Shown: positions 1 to 8,418 of the stretch, piece by piece
Position numbering within the stretch: the first letter of the stretch is position 1
Layout of the letters: each line of letters opens with the position of its first letter
Assembly: GCA_002699325.1 (NCBI GenBank)
Contig: PABS01000119.1
Span: forward strand, 12,726 to 37,681
Length of the DNA stretch: 24,956 nucleotides
Direction of reading: 5' to 3'
Source: Ponticaulis sp.
Lineage (GTDB): Bacteria > Pseudomonadota > Alphaproteobacteria > Caulobacterales > Hyphomonadaceae
Translations under genes and position numbers: made by a program
The notes under the pieces: generated by a model
Told to the model about the DNA's origin: nothing
Seen by the model: only the letters and a program-made list of their open reading frames with translations
Databases searched by the model: none

Positions 1-143
1 TGCGTCAGGCTAGAGCTGAAGACCTATACGCTCGCGCAACCGTCACGAAACAGGGGCGGCGTATTGCCAATGTTCACGCGGAAGCCTGGCAGTCTGAGCG
101 TGCCCGTCCGGTGGCAACGCTAACGGCGCATTTTCTGCTATAA
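1..143 (+). CDS. PaaI-family hotdog-fold thioesterase, C-terminal end (partial)
   Basis: This is the 3' end of a gene that begins outside the window. Frame 3 is open from base 3 to a TAA at 141-143 and encodes 46 residues. The pattern ARATVTKQGRRIANVHAEAW followed by a hydrophobic AHFLL ending matches the last beta strands of PaaI-type acyl-CoA thioesterases, where the conserved form is A.V.kqGRr...veaevw and then a final A.atFll strand. The catalytic region lies upstream and is not visible. It is followed by a 136 bp gap before the histidine kinase, so the two are probably separate transcription units. The family call rests on recalled motif shape only. Confidence 0.6.
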   Translation, partial: RQARAEDLYARATVTKQGRRIANVHAEAWQSERARPVATLTAHFLL

Positions 144-279
144 GATGTCAGTTAAACGACAGTTTTATGACAGTATTCATTGTATTCAGCATATGGAACG
201 TCTATTTTCGTCAATTCCAATCAAGTAATATTAAGGTGTTGATGCGTATCTAGCCTGGGGCGTAAGTTTCGGGTGTGTC

Positions 280-2199
280 GTGACTATTCAAAGACTCTCT
301 GTTCGGGGCCGGGTGAGATTACTCGCCATTTTGGCCTTTATATCGCTGGTTGGGGTGACCGCAGCTTTCCAGATCGCAGGCGTGATCGGCAAGAGGCTGA
401 ATGATCAGGAGGTCGGATACTCCGAAGCGGCAAATGCCGCTCGTCAGGCTGAGACATTGCTGCTTAAATTAGAGCTTTCGGCCCATCATTTCCTGACGCA
501 ACGGGAACCCGAGGCGCAGATGAAGTTCCGCTCAGACGCGCTTTATTTCAAGAACACTTTGCGCAAGCTCGGTGCGAGTGAATACGACCCGCTTCATGTC
601 CTTGATTTGGCAGAAACTTATATCTCCAACATGGAGAAAGCCTTCCGCACACGTGTGCGCCTTGGCCTGACCGAAGATAAGGGGCTGGAGGGTGAGCTTC
701 GCGAAGCGGTTCACGATATTGAGCGCAGACTGGCTGAGCACGGCGATGTCGAACTGACTTCGCTCATGCTGATGATGCGTCGTCATGAGAAAGACTTCAT
801 GATGCGTCTCAGAGAAGACTATGTCTCGCAATTTTCAGACCGGGTGACCGAATTCAGGGGCGAGCTGAAGCGCGCAAACTACAGCGCGGCTGAAGAAGCG
901 GTCTTTCTCGACCTTCTGAAGGTTTACCGTGATCAGTTTCTGACATGGTCGGCAACGCGGCTTGAGCTCGATGCGCAAACCAGCCAGGCACAGGATAGTT
1001 TGCTGACACTGTCTGCAGAGCTGAGGCGTTTTGCGGAAACTGCTCAAATAGAAGCGGAGCGGTTCATGGTGTCGCACCAGACGATTGTACGAAAGACGGC
1101 GACCTTTCTCTGGTCGATTGTTCTCCTGCTGATTGCTGGCGGTATGCTTCTCAGCATCTGGATCGGGCGTTCAATTGTCGGGCCAATTGCACAAGTGGCT
1201 GACGATATGCTGGCTTTGTCGACAAAAAATTCGACAGGTATTCCTGCGCCGGAGCGCAAGAATACGCGAAACGAACTGGAACATATCCGTAGTGTTCTTG
1301 ATTATTTCGCAGCAAATCTTGCTGAAACCGAGCGTCTTCATAATGAAGTCCTCTACCATCGCGACAATCTTGCAGATGAAGTGGCGAAGCGGACCGCTGA
1401 ACTGGAAGAGAAGAAAATAAAGCTTGAGCTGGCGCTGTCTCAGGAGCGTGAGCTGAATGAAATGCAGAACCAGTTCGTCGCCATGGTGAGCCATGAATTC
1501 AGAACGCCGCTAACGATCATTGATGGTACGGCGCGAAGGATCGACAAAACGCTCGAGCGTTCAGGTCCTGACGAAATAAAAGAGCGACTTGGCCGAATCA
1601 GGGCGTCGGTGACGCGGCTCTCAGGTATGGTCGAGCGCACGCTGGATGCTTCAAGGGTTGCCCATGGTTCCATCGAGTTCGTGCCGTCCGACATCGATTT
1701 GAGCGTCGTTCTTTGCGATATTGTCGAGCGACACCGCGAGATTGCGCCTGATTACAACATTAGCATTGCACTCGACGAATTGCCTGAGACGATTGAGGCT
1801 GACCCCCGATTGCTTGACCACATATTTTCGAATCTTGTTTCGAATGCCATCAAGTATTCCAAAGACAGACCGGACATTCATGTGCGGGCCGGCCGGGATG
1901 ACTCACATGTGCGTGTCAGCATTCGGGATCATGGTGTGGGTATCCCAAAGGCTGAGCTTCCCAACATCACCAATCGCTTTTTCCGGGCGTCGACCTCAAA
2001 AGGTATTGCGGGAACAGGTATCGGGCTGAATCTCGTCGCCAATCTGGCGCGGATGCATGGCGGGCAGTTTCTGATTGACAGCGAAGCGGGCGAGTGGACC
2101 GAAGTTACAATCGTTCTGCCAATAAAGACGCCGAAGGAAGCAGGCAAAACACTTGCTGCAATCGAAGCGACTGAAGAAAGCCACGATCGTGCAGCCTGA
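280..2199 (+). CDS. Transmembrane sensor histidine kinase with HBM-like periplasmic sensor and HAMP
   Basis: This is a 639-residue membrane histidine kinase. A hydrophobic segment lies at residues 13-35, a mostly helical extracytoplasmic region at 36-270, a second membrane segment at 273-296, a HAMP-like linker at 297-350, a coiled coil at 355-395, a HisKA domain with the H-box SHEFRTP (phosphoacceptor His405), and an HATPase domain with N-box around 517-526, DHGVGIP at 550-556 and GTGIGLNL at 578-585. The sensor carries MRRHEKDFMMR (166-176), which resembles the signature of HBM sensors of chemoreceptors and TorS-like kinases. The start is a GTG with only a weak ribosome site. No response regulator is encoded nearby. 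The kinase core closely matches that of the next gene, which suggests duplication. Confidence 0.9.
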   Translation: MTIQRLSVRGRVRLLAILAFISLVGVTAAFQIAGVIGKRLNDQEVGYSEAANAARQAETLLLKLELSAHHFLTQREPEAQMKFRSDALYFKNTLRKLGASEYDPLHVLDLAETYISNMEKAFRTRVRLGLTEDKGLEGELREAVHDIERRLAEHGDVELTSLMLMMRRHEKDFMMRLREDYVSQFSDRVTEFRGELKRANYSAAEEAVFLDLLKVYRDQFLTWSATRLELDAQTSQAQDSLLTLSAELRRFAETAQIEAERFMVSHQTIVRKTATFLWSIVLLLIAGGMLLSIWIGRSIVGPIAQVADDMLALSTKNSTGIPAPERKNTRNELEHIRSVLDYFAANLAETERLHNEVLYHRDNLADEVAKRTAELEEKKIKLELALSQERELNEMQNQFVAMVSHEFRTPLTIIDGTARRIDKTLERSGPDEIKERLGRIRASVTRLSGMVERTLDASRVAHGSIEFVPSDIDLSVVLCDIVERHREIAPDYNISIALDELPETIEADPRLLDHIFSNLVSNAIKYSKDRPDIHVRAGRDDSHVRVSIRDHGVGIPKAELPNITNRFFRASTSKGIAGTGIGLNLVANLARMHGGQFLIDSEAGEWTEVTIVLPIKTPKEAGKTLAAIEATEESHDRAA

Positions 2200-2352
2200 T
2201 TTTGCCTGAAGTGCACTTTCAGTGCAGTCCTTTCGGTCGGCTATTGTGCGATAAACTCGCATCAGAGAAGCTCGTTATTGATCAGTATTTGTACTGATCT
2301 TGAACGCGGCATTAAATTTTTTCTGGTTTGGTATGGCAAGAAAGTGCCTGCC

Positions 2353-3846
2353 ATGACGGTTTTTACAAATATCCGCGAGCTTCTGCGCGTGCACTCAGAC
2401 GAACCTCGTCTGATGGCAGCGCAATTGCGGGCCATGATTCAGCAAGTCCCGTTTTTCTATCTGATCATTTGTGTGAATATGGCAGCGCTGAGCTGGACCT
2501 TCTATGGAACAGCGCCTGACTACATGACCCTGTGGATTCCAGGGGTGGCTATTGTGTTGTGCACCCTCCGGTCAGCCATGTGGCTCAGACGTTCATCGAA
2601 CGTCGTGCTGCCAACCGAACCTCGTAAGCTCACACTCAGTCTTAATGTGCTCACCGGGCTCGCAACCACAATGGCCGTGATTCTTATCTCCTGGGCCACG
2701 GCATTGATGGACTATGGCACTGTCGCGCAACAGACTCATGTGGCCTATTTTATCGTGGTCACCCTGATTGCTGCGCTACTCACAACGATACAGTTTCCTG
2801 TTGCCGCTATTGCGGCCATGCTGATCTCAGGCACTGTCTTCGTTATCAAGTTCAGCTTTGGAGCCAGTCATTCTCTGATTGTCATGGCTATCAATTCGGT
2901 GCCGGTCATGGCCATCTGTGTCGTGCTGAGCTGGAAATATTTCCGCACGCTTCGGGAACTCCTTGCATCGGGAGCAGAACTGGCGCGCGCCAATTCTGAG
3001 CTGAAAACGCTCTATGCGGACCTCGAGTATCACCGGGACAATCTCGCGATGGAAGTCCAGAAGCGAACGCTTGAACTTGAAGAGGCGCTTCAGGCCGAAC
3101 GCAAGCTGAATGCCATGCAGAACGAATTCGTCTCCATGGTAAGCCATGAGTTTCGGACACCGCTTACCGTGATTGATGGTATGGCGCGACGTATCCAGCG
3201 ACGTGGCGAGGACATGACGGCGTCAGAAATTCATGATCGGATGGGGCGCATTCGCAGCTCAGTCTCCCGGCTTTCGGGCCTTGTGGAGCGAACGCTTGAT
3301 GCGTCTCGGCTGGCCTCAGGCAAGATCCAGTTCAATGCAGAAACCTATAATCCTTCAGAACTGATCGAGGAGGTGATTATTCGTCATAAAGACATTGGCG
3401 AGGAGTTCACCTTTAATCTGGATACGTCACAACTGGCGACTGCTATGACGGGCGATCCCCGCCTCATGGACCACATTCTCGCAAACCTGATCAGCAATGC
3501 GATCAAATATGGAAGGCAAGATCCGGTCATCGATGTGACTGGATTCACTGAGGATAATGTAACCAGTTTCGTCGTCCGGGATCATGGGGTTGGTATTCCC
3601 AAAGACGAGCTTAAGCGCGTGACGGAACGCTTCTTCCGAGCCTCCACTTCAGCAGGTATCCAGGGAACGGGCATCGGCCTCAACTTTGTGAGTGAGCTGG
3701 TAGAAATGCATGGTGGTAGCATGCACATCGACAGTGAGCTTGGTGCATGGACCGAGGTCACATTGAAGATTCCGGTAGAGACTCTCGGAGTCCAGCCTGC
3801 CGAACTGCCTAAACCGGACATGGCCGCACAAACGGAAATCGCCTGA
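2353..3846 (+). CDS. Multipass membrane sensor histidine kinase, paralogous core to its upstream neighbour
   Basis: This is a 497-residue kinase. The N-terminal 200 residues hold about five or six hydrophobic segments (roughly 33-50, 57-76, 97-117, 128-147, 149-168 and 174-193). The segment QVPFFYLIICVNMAALSWTF resembles the membrane domain of many alphaproteobacterial GGDEF/EAL proteins (from memory). A coiled coil at 205-255 leads to HisKA with SHEFRTP (His265), an N-box near 378-387, DHGVGIP (410-416) and GTGIGLNF (438-445). From YHRDN onward it matches the preceding kinase nearly block for block. The frame is open from a TTG at 2278, but the ATG at 2353 gives a more natural N-terminus; the start is uncertain. 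It ends 22 bp from the convergent oxidoreductase gene. Confidence 0.88.
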   Translation: MTVFTNIRELLRVHSDEPRLMAAQLRAMIQQVPFFYLIICVNMAALSWTFYGTAPDYMTLWIPGVAIVLCTLRSAMWLRRSSNVVLPTEPRKLTLSLNVLTGLATTMAVILISWATALMDYGTVAQQTHVAYFIVVTLIAALLTTIQFPVAAIAAMLISGTVFVIKFSFGASHSLIVMAINSVPVMAICVVLSWKYFRTLRELLASGAELARANSELKTLYADLEYHRDNLAMEVQKRTLELEEALQAERKLNAMQNEFVSMVSHEFRTPLTVIDGMARRIQRRGEDMTASEIHDRMGRIRSSVSRLSGLVERTLDASRLASGKIQFNAETYNPSELIEEVIIRHKDIGEEFTFNLDTSQLATAMTGDPRLMDHILANLISNAIKYGRQDPVIDVTGFTEDNVTSFVVRDHGVGIPKDELKRVTERFFRASTSAGIQGTGIGLNFVSELVEMHGGSMHIDSELGAWTEVTLKIPVETLGVQPAELPKPDMAAQTEIA

Positions 3847-3868
3847 ACTCGCGCCGAAAATTTTTGCT

Positions 3869-4846
3869 TCAGATTGCCTTGCCGAGTGCTGTGCCGCTCA
3901 GCCAGGCATGCTCGACATCCGGGCCAATCAGCCAGTCTCCGCAGACCCCGAGACCCGCCTGTGAATTCCAGATGCAGGGCTTGTTTTTGGCGGCACCGTT
4001 CAGGCCATAGAGCCATCTATGGGCCATGGCGAGGGTGGGATTTCGGGTCGGTATTCCGGTTAGTTCGAAAAAGTCGTCCATCAGTGCGGCAGTGACAGCC
4101 TCTTCGTCGTCGTCCACATGCGCACCGGACCAGTCTGTCGTTGCATGAAGGACGATGGTTTCGACCTCGTCATTCCGATGAGGTTTCGCAGAGTTGCGGC
4201 AAATCGTTTTTAGAGTGGGATGATCGCAGATGCCGAAGTCAAAGGGCATATCCAAAGTGTCTTCGAAGGCTAGCATGACCGAGAAGACCGGAAGCGAGTG
4301 ACACCCCGAAACAGCGTTTGCAAAATCCGGTGCAACCGGAGAGAGGAACTCATTCGCCTGTTCGAGCGGAATGGCTGATATCACCACATCGCATTCATGC
4401 GGCGCGCTTCCGTTTTCAAAGTGTACAGACCATCCAGCGCCCTTGCGTTCAAGCGCCACTGCGCGCTTTGAAAAATGAGTATTCTTGCCGCTGGCAAGCC
4501 CTTTGAGGAGGCCATTCATGCCCGGTATGCCGACCCAAAAGCTGACATCGGTGGGCTCTGGAGCCTGATCGACTGAGAGTTTGGCGGCGCGTGGCGACCA
4601 CACATCGACAAATCCCGCTTTGCGCCATTCCGAAACGGCGTGGAAAAAGGCTTCCGATTGGGCGCTGAACCCGAGCGTGCCGTGATCGAAGTGCAGAATG
4701 CCTGAGTGAGTTTCCGCACGGCGGGTCGACAAACGACCGCCTGCGCCGCGTGCTTTGTCGAAAAGAACGACGTCATGCCCAGCTTTTGCGGCTTCTTCAG
4801 CGCAGGCCAGGCCCGCGATTCCCGCTCCGATGATTGCTATTTTCAC
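3869..4846 (-). CDS. Renalase-like NAD(P)/FAD-dependent oxidoreductase
   Basis: The 325-residue protein starts with the dinucleotide-binding strand MKIAIIGAGIAGLACAEEAA (GxGxxG at residues 7-12), then FDKARGAGGRLSTRR, the second FAD-contact region of renalase-like amine oxidases (NAD(P)-binding_8 type). A C-terminal block with a conserved RWLYG and a GVCGDWL...AWLSG segment fits the closing FAD-binding motif of this family. The start is a GTG at 4844-4846 with a GAGAG-type site upstream. It follows the FlmG-like gene on the same strand after 71 bp, so co-transcription is possible, although no flagellar role is known for the family. The substrate cannot be read from the sequence. Confidence 0.8.
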   Translation of the reverse strand: MKIAIIGAGIAGLACAEEAAKAGHDVVLFDKARGAGGRLSTRRAETHSGILHFDHGTLGFSAQSEAFFHAVSEWRKAGFVDVWSPRAAKLSVDQAPEPTDVSFWVGIPGMNGLLKGLASGKNTHFSKRAVALERKGAGWSVHFENGSAPHECDVVISAIPLEQANEFLSPVAPDFANAVSGCHSLPVFSVMLAFEDTLDMPFDFGICDHPTLKTICRNSAKPHRNDEVETIVLHATTDWSGAHVDDDEEAVTAALMDDFFELTGIPTRNPTLAMAHRWLYGLNGAAKNKPCIWNSQAGLGVCGDWLIGPDVEHAWLSGTALGKAI

Positions 4847-4917
4847 TTACTTGCTCTCACTGACACAGCGCGTCAGTTAGACCGGCAAATGGTTGAGGCC
4901 AGAAAATATCGCAGATA

Positions 4918-6726
4918 TCAGGCAGCGCCAGCGATCTGACCCGCGTTTGTGACCTGTTCCCTGAGCCAGTCGTTGAACTTCGCCATGGCAGGCTTCCAGT
5001 CAGAAATCGTCTCGGGAGAAAACACTTTTGCTGTTGGATACCAGGGAAGCTGGGTTGTCCCGAGATACGGCCACGCATTTGGCGCACCGATAATCGCCGT
5101 TCTAGCACCTGAGCCAGCCGCAATGTTTGTGGTCGCGTTCATCGGGCCAACGACCAGATCAAGCGCAGCACAAAGCGCTGCGAGATCATCGAGATTGTCC
5201 TTCAGATCGATATCGAGCTGGTGGATTTTTACGCCGAACTCTTTTTCAGCCCGCGCAATATCCTCTGAACAGTCGCCATACTGAAGATTTATCCAGGTCA
5301 CGCCGTCTGTTTTCAGTGTGTCTTTCCACTGTTTAAACGGCGAATAGTATTTCGAGCGCTTGGCTGACATAAGCATGGACTTCCAGAGCAGTCCGACCTT
5401 CATGCCGGGCCCGAGCGCTTCGATTTCTTTTCGCCAGTGTTCGACGCGTTCCGGGTCGGGCGTAAGAAAGCCGCCGGGTTTGTCAAAATCATTGATATCG
5501 GTCCGGAGTGCGCGCAGGACGCTTCCCATAGGCATCCAGTAGTCATAGCTCTCCCAGTCCTTGATCAGCGGGCAGGCGCGCAATGGCAGCCCGTTGGAGC
5601 GGATGGTCGCATGCTTCGTGACACGGGCCTTCGGGAAAGAGCGCTCAAATAGCGGTACAAGACGCGGCACGCAGGCAATGGTCAGTGCGCCATCCGGGCC
5701 GAGACGGTCAATCAGGTCGTGTCCCATATTCATAAACATGACTTCGTCGCCGAGACCTTGCTCACCAACCACCAGAACTTTTTTGCCGGTCAGCTCTTCG
5801 CCATCCCAGCGCTTGGCCGGAATGTTGAAGGATGTCGAACCGGCATAACGCGGATTATTGCGACACTCATAGGCTTCCCAGGCTTCATCCAGCCGTCCGA
5901 GGCCAATCAGCGAGACGGCTCGTGCGTGTTCGCTTTCGGCTTTTTCATTATCTGGCAGATTGCCGATCGCAAGGCCTTTATCCAGCCATTCCAATGCAAT
6001 CTCATGATTGCCCTCCGTGGCCCGGCAGTAACCGATATTGTGGAAGGCGCGCGCAAGATCTGGCGAGATCTGCAGTGCTTGTTCGTAAAACAGGATGGCC
6101 TGGTCGAACTGGGTTTGCTCCATCATGACGGTGCCGAGCGAGTTCCAGAGCAGCGAGCTTTCCTGATTCGTATAAATCGCCGCGCGCAGAACTTCGATGG
6201 CATCGTTGAACTGGCCTTTATCCCGCAAAACGCAGGCAAGATTGTTTGGGCCTTCCACCATGTCCGGCATCATACGGCAGAAGATCCGGAAGAATTGCTC
6301 TGCAACATCCAGCAGTTCCATCCGCCAGGCCAGCAGGCCGAGGTTCTGGTAGACTTCCGGCTCGTTCGGGTCGAGCTTCAAAGAGCGCTCATAAAGTTCC
6401 AGCGCGAGCGAAGCTGCGCCGAGCTTGTCCAGCGCAATTGCTGTCACATGATTTGCAAGCGCCAGATCTTCCGACAGATCAAGCGCCTGCAGACCAAGCT
6501 GAGCGGCATCGCGATAAGCGCCTTCATTAATCTTTCGAACGGCGCGCTTCAGAAGTGGGAGCGCTTTGCGGAGCTTCGCATCGGCTTTGGTAAACTTCTG
6601 GCCGAGCACTTTGTCGAGTGCCTTTGAATTTGCCGCATCTCCCGCAGAGTCCGACGGGACGGGCAGGGGCGGCTGTGCGGCGTTGAGTGCATCTTCCAAT
6701 GACGGGGCTTTTGCGGCGTCTGTCAT
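4918..6726 (-). CDS. flmG: FlmG-like flagellin glycosyltransferase (N-terminal TPR, C-terminal GT domain)
   Basis: The 602-residue protein has a tetratricopeptide region at about residues 70-290, with repeats such as YQNLGLLAWRMELLDVAEQF and AFHNIGYCRATEGNHEIALE, and a C-terminal GT-B-like domain at 310-590 opening with VLVVGEQGLGDEVMF (317-331). This TPR plus GT layout is that of Caulobacter FlmG, whose TPR part binds flagellin and whose GT part transfers pseudaminic acid. I chose the ATG at 6726 because GGAG lies six bases upstream; the frame stays open to 6810 without a better site. It is divergent from flbT and shares the window with six flagellins and nonulosonic-acid genes, which supports the role. 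Other TPR-GT proteins have the same layout, so the assignment is probable, not certain. Confidence 0.75.
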   Translation of the reverse strand: MTDAAKAPSLEDALNAAQPPLPVPSDSAGDAANSKALDKVLGQKFTKADAKLRKALPLLKRAVRKINEGAYRDAAQLGLQALDLSEDLALANHVTAIALDKLGAASLALELYERSLKLDPNEPEVYQNLGLLAWRMELLDVAEQFFRIFCRMMPDMVEGPNNLACVLRDKGQFNDAIEVLRAAIYTNQESSLLWNSLGTVMMEQTQFDQAILFYEQALQISPDLARAFHNIGYCRATEGNHEIALEWLDKGLAIGNLPDNEKAESEHARAVSLIGLGRLDEAWEAYECRNNPRYAGSTSFNIPAKRWDGEELTGKKVLVVGEQGLGDEVMFMNMGHDLIDRLGPDGALTIACVPRLVPLFERSFPKARVTKHATIRSNGLPLRACPLIKDWESYDYWMPMGSVLRALRTDINDFDKPGGFLTPDPERVEHWRKEIEALGPGMKVGLLWKSMLMSAKRSKYYSPFKQWKDTLKTDGVTWINLQYGDCSEDIARAEKEFGVKIHQLDIDLKDNLDDLAALCAALDLVVGPMNATTNIAAGSGARTAIIGAPNAWPYLGTTQLPWYPTAKVFSPETISDWKPAMAKFNDWLREQVTNAGQIAGAA

Positions 6727-6865
6727 GAGGGGCTCCGTATGTTCTGAACCTTTGAATTGACATTTTCTCTTTAAGAAACGGCTAACCTGGAATTCACGGA
6801 GTGCAATCAAGCATTAACCTGATGGGTGTAATTGTAACTCGAACCAAAGCTGGCAGGAGAAGACC

Positions 6866-7303
6866 ATGCCGTTGAAATTGTCGCTGAAACCGGGCGAAAA
6901 ATTCGTTGTGAACGGTGCCGTCATCCAGAACGGTGATCGTCGCGGCGTACTGCTCCTGCAGAACAAAGCCTCAGTTCTACGTGAAAAAGATATCATGCAG
7001 CCGCATGAAGCCTCGACGCCAGCGCGCCGTATCTACTTCCCGGTGATGATGATGTACCTCGATCCATCAGACGTCTCAGAACCGTATGAGGATTTTGTGA
7101 TGCGCATGACAGAGTTCATGTCAGCGATTCGCAATCCTGAAATTCTCAAAGAATGTATCTCCTGCTCCAAGGATGTGATGGCGGGCCAATACTACAAGGC
7201 ACTTTCAAGGTGCCGGACAATAATGGGTTATGAAGAGGAGTGTCTGGGGTATGTCGATCAGGGCGTATCAGCAAACAGCAAGGCGGACAGAGAATCCGCG
7301 TGA
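6866..7303 (+). CDS. flbT: FlbT, post-transcriptional regulator of flagellin mRNA
   Basis: The 145-residue product begins MPLKLSLKPGEKFVVNGAVI and continues NGDRRGVLLLQNKASVLREKDIM and ARRIYFPVMMMYLDP, all hallmarks of FlbT. In Caulobacter FlbT binds the 5' leader of fljK flagellin mRNA and promotes its decay until the hook is complete. The start is an ATG with GGAG about seven bases upstream. The end overlaps the start of flaF by 53 bases in another frame, so the two are co-transcribed and probably translationally coupled. The likely RNA targets are the stem-loops in the flagellin leaders described below; that link is inference. Confidence 0.93.
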   Translation: MPLKLSLKPGEKFVVNGAVIQNGDRRGVLLLQNKASVLREKDIMQPHEASTPARRIYFPVMMMYLDPSDVSEPYEDFVMRMTEFMSAIRNPEILKECISCSKDVMAGQYYKALSRCRTIMGYEEECLGYVDQGVSANSKADRESA

Positions 7304-7601
7304 AGTCGAGTACCGACTGTTTGCTCAAGTCACTTCTGCGCTGATTTCGGCTCAGGAGTCAGGGAAGTCTGACATTAAAAAGCTGATGGACGCGCTCGAC
7401 TGGAATCGGCGTGTCTGGTCAGCTCTTTCCATGGACTGTGCATCGCCGGATAACGGCCTTCCTGCGCAGATCCGTGCGAACATCATTTCGCTGTCGATTT
7501 TCGTCAGCAAACACACCTCCGCAATCATGCGGGAAGATGAGGACATTCAGGACCTGATCGACATCAATCGCCTGATTATGCAGGGCTTGTCCGGCGAGTA
7601 A
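7251..7601 (+). CDS. flaF: FlaF, flagellin synthesis regulator
   Basis: The 116-residue protein beginning MSIRAYQQTARRTENPREVE matches FlaF, including the ELE/VEYRLF start of the domain and the C-terminal INRLIMQGL region. FlaF acts with FlbT in flagellin production in Caulobacter and Brucella, and has been proposed to help flagellin translation or secretion. I chose the ATG at 7251, preceded by GAGGAG about ten bases upstream, over the in-frame ATG at 7230. It overlaps the end of flbT. Its stop codon lies in the loop of a strong GC-rich hairpin, the probable end of the operon. Confidence 0.92.
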   Translation: MSIRAYQQTARRTENPREVEYRLFAQVTSALISAQESGKSDIKKLMDALDWNRRVWSALSMDCASPDNGLPAQIRANIISLSIFVSKHTSAIMREDEDIQDLIDINRLIMQGLSGE

Positions 7602-7611
7602 GCTCGCCGGA
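7590..7611 (+). terminator. Hairpin at the end of flbT-flaF, probable (bidirectional) terminator
   Basis: The sequence forms a perfect nine-pair stem (TCCGGCGAG with CTCGCCGGA) around a TAAG loop that contains the flaF stop codon. There is no T-run, so it is a weak intrinsic terminator by rule, but it lies between convergent flaF and the rhodanese gene and could serve both. Confidence 0.5.
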
Positions 7612-7618
7612 ATGCCAA

Positions 7619-8065
7619 TTACTCGTCATCTTCAGCTGGCGGTGGATCGAATGGAAGTTCGGCTTCCTGCCATGACCGGGTGCCCCGATGTGCGCGGACA
7701 TTTGTATAACCCATTTCTTCCAGTGTTTTGGTTACGTCAGCGGCACGATAGCCCATAGAGCAGGTGACGATGATCTCCTGGTCTGATGAATAGTTTCCAT
7801 CAGCCATCCGGAACTCGACAACACCCCGCGGCACATTCGTCGCACCTTCAATACGACCGGCCTTGAATTCCGGCACGGTGCGGACGTCCAGAAGAAGCAG
7901 ATCAGGGTTTGCCTTCATGCGTTCCTGAACATAGGCATTGTCCACGTGGTCTACCCCTTCAACCATATGCGCAACCACTTCATCCGGCGTTCTGATGCCT
8001 TCCGCATTGGCGATACCGCAGAACGTCAGGGCTGAAAGGATCAGGGGGGCGGTGATGCGCTTCAT
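7619..8065 (-). CDS. Secreted single-domain rhodanese-like protein
   Basis: The 148-residue protein has a signal peptide (MKRITAPLILSALTFCGIANA) followed by one rhodanese domain. LLLLDVRTVPEFKAGRIEGA (57-76) is the typical first half, and VTCSMGYRA carries the active-site loop with the predicted catalytic Cys102. It probably acts in the periplasm as a sulfur carrier or binding protein. The frame is open to 8131, but the ATG at 8065 begins the signal peptide and has GAGG upstream. It converges with flaF and diverges from the DUF1272 gene. The specific function is unknown. Confidence 0.85.
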   Translation of the reverse strand: MKRITAPLILSALTFCGIANAEGIRTPDEVVAHMVEGVDHVDNAYVQERMKANPDLLLLDVRTVPEFKAGRIEGATNVPRGVVEFRMADGNYSSDQEIIVTCSMGYRAADVTKTLEEMGYTNVRAHRGTRSWQEAELPFDPPPAEDDE

Positions 8066-8187
8066 CTGGAGTGTCCTCGTTTCATTCTGATTGATGAACG
8101 CTAGCATTCGATTCTCAGAACAGCCAAACACAAGCGCTTTACCTATGCTGGATTCGCGCGCACGGTATTATCTGCCGGAGAGATGCC

Positions 8188-8418
8188 ATGCTGGAAATGC
8201 GCCCGAATTGTGAGATTTGCGACTGTGATCTGCCCGCTGATGAAGGGGGTGCTATGATTTGCAGCTTTGAATGCACCTTCTGCACGTCCTGCAATATCGA
8301 GAAATTGCATGGCGATTGCCCAAATTGCGGCGGTGAGCTTCATCTCAGACCAAAGCGGGAAGGCGCCATGCTGGAAAAATACCCTGCCAGCACGAAGCGC
8401 ATTCTCAAATCAAGCTGA
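8188..8418 (+). CDS. DUF1272 small cysteine-rich protein
   Basis: The 76-residue protein begins MLEMRPNCEICDCDLPADEG and contains ICSFECTFCTSCN and GDCPNCGGEL. The seven or more cysteines in CxxC-type pairs suggest a zinc-ribbon fold, and the whole pattern matches DUF1272. A GGAG lies just upstream of the ATG. Its TGA stop directly abuts the stop of the convergent GST-like gene. The function of the family is not known to me. Confidence 0.88.
   Translation: MLEMRPNCEICDCDLPADEGGAMICSFECTFCTSCNIEKLHGDCPNCGGELHLRPKREGAMLEKYPASTKRILKSS

Noticed and set aside
2209..2225. Small hairpin TGCAC-TTTCA-GTGCA between the two histidine kinase genes as a terminator
   Set aside because: The stem has only five pairs and no T-run follows, so I cannot support termination; the kinases may be co-transcribed.
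4859..4877. Six-pair inverted repeat (ACTGAC/GTCAGT) between the FlmG-like and oxidoreductase genes
   Set aside because: It is short with no T-run on the coding strand, so it is not convincing as a terminator or operator.
5719..6627. A 302-residue open frame antisense to the FlmG-like gene
   Set aside because: It lies wholly opposite a well-supported TPR-glycosyltransferase gene, shows no recognisable domain, and is explained by codon bias of the real strand.
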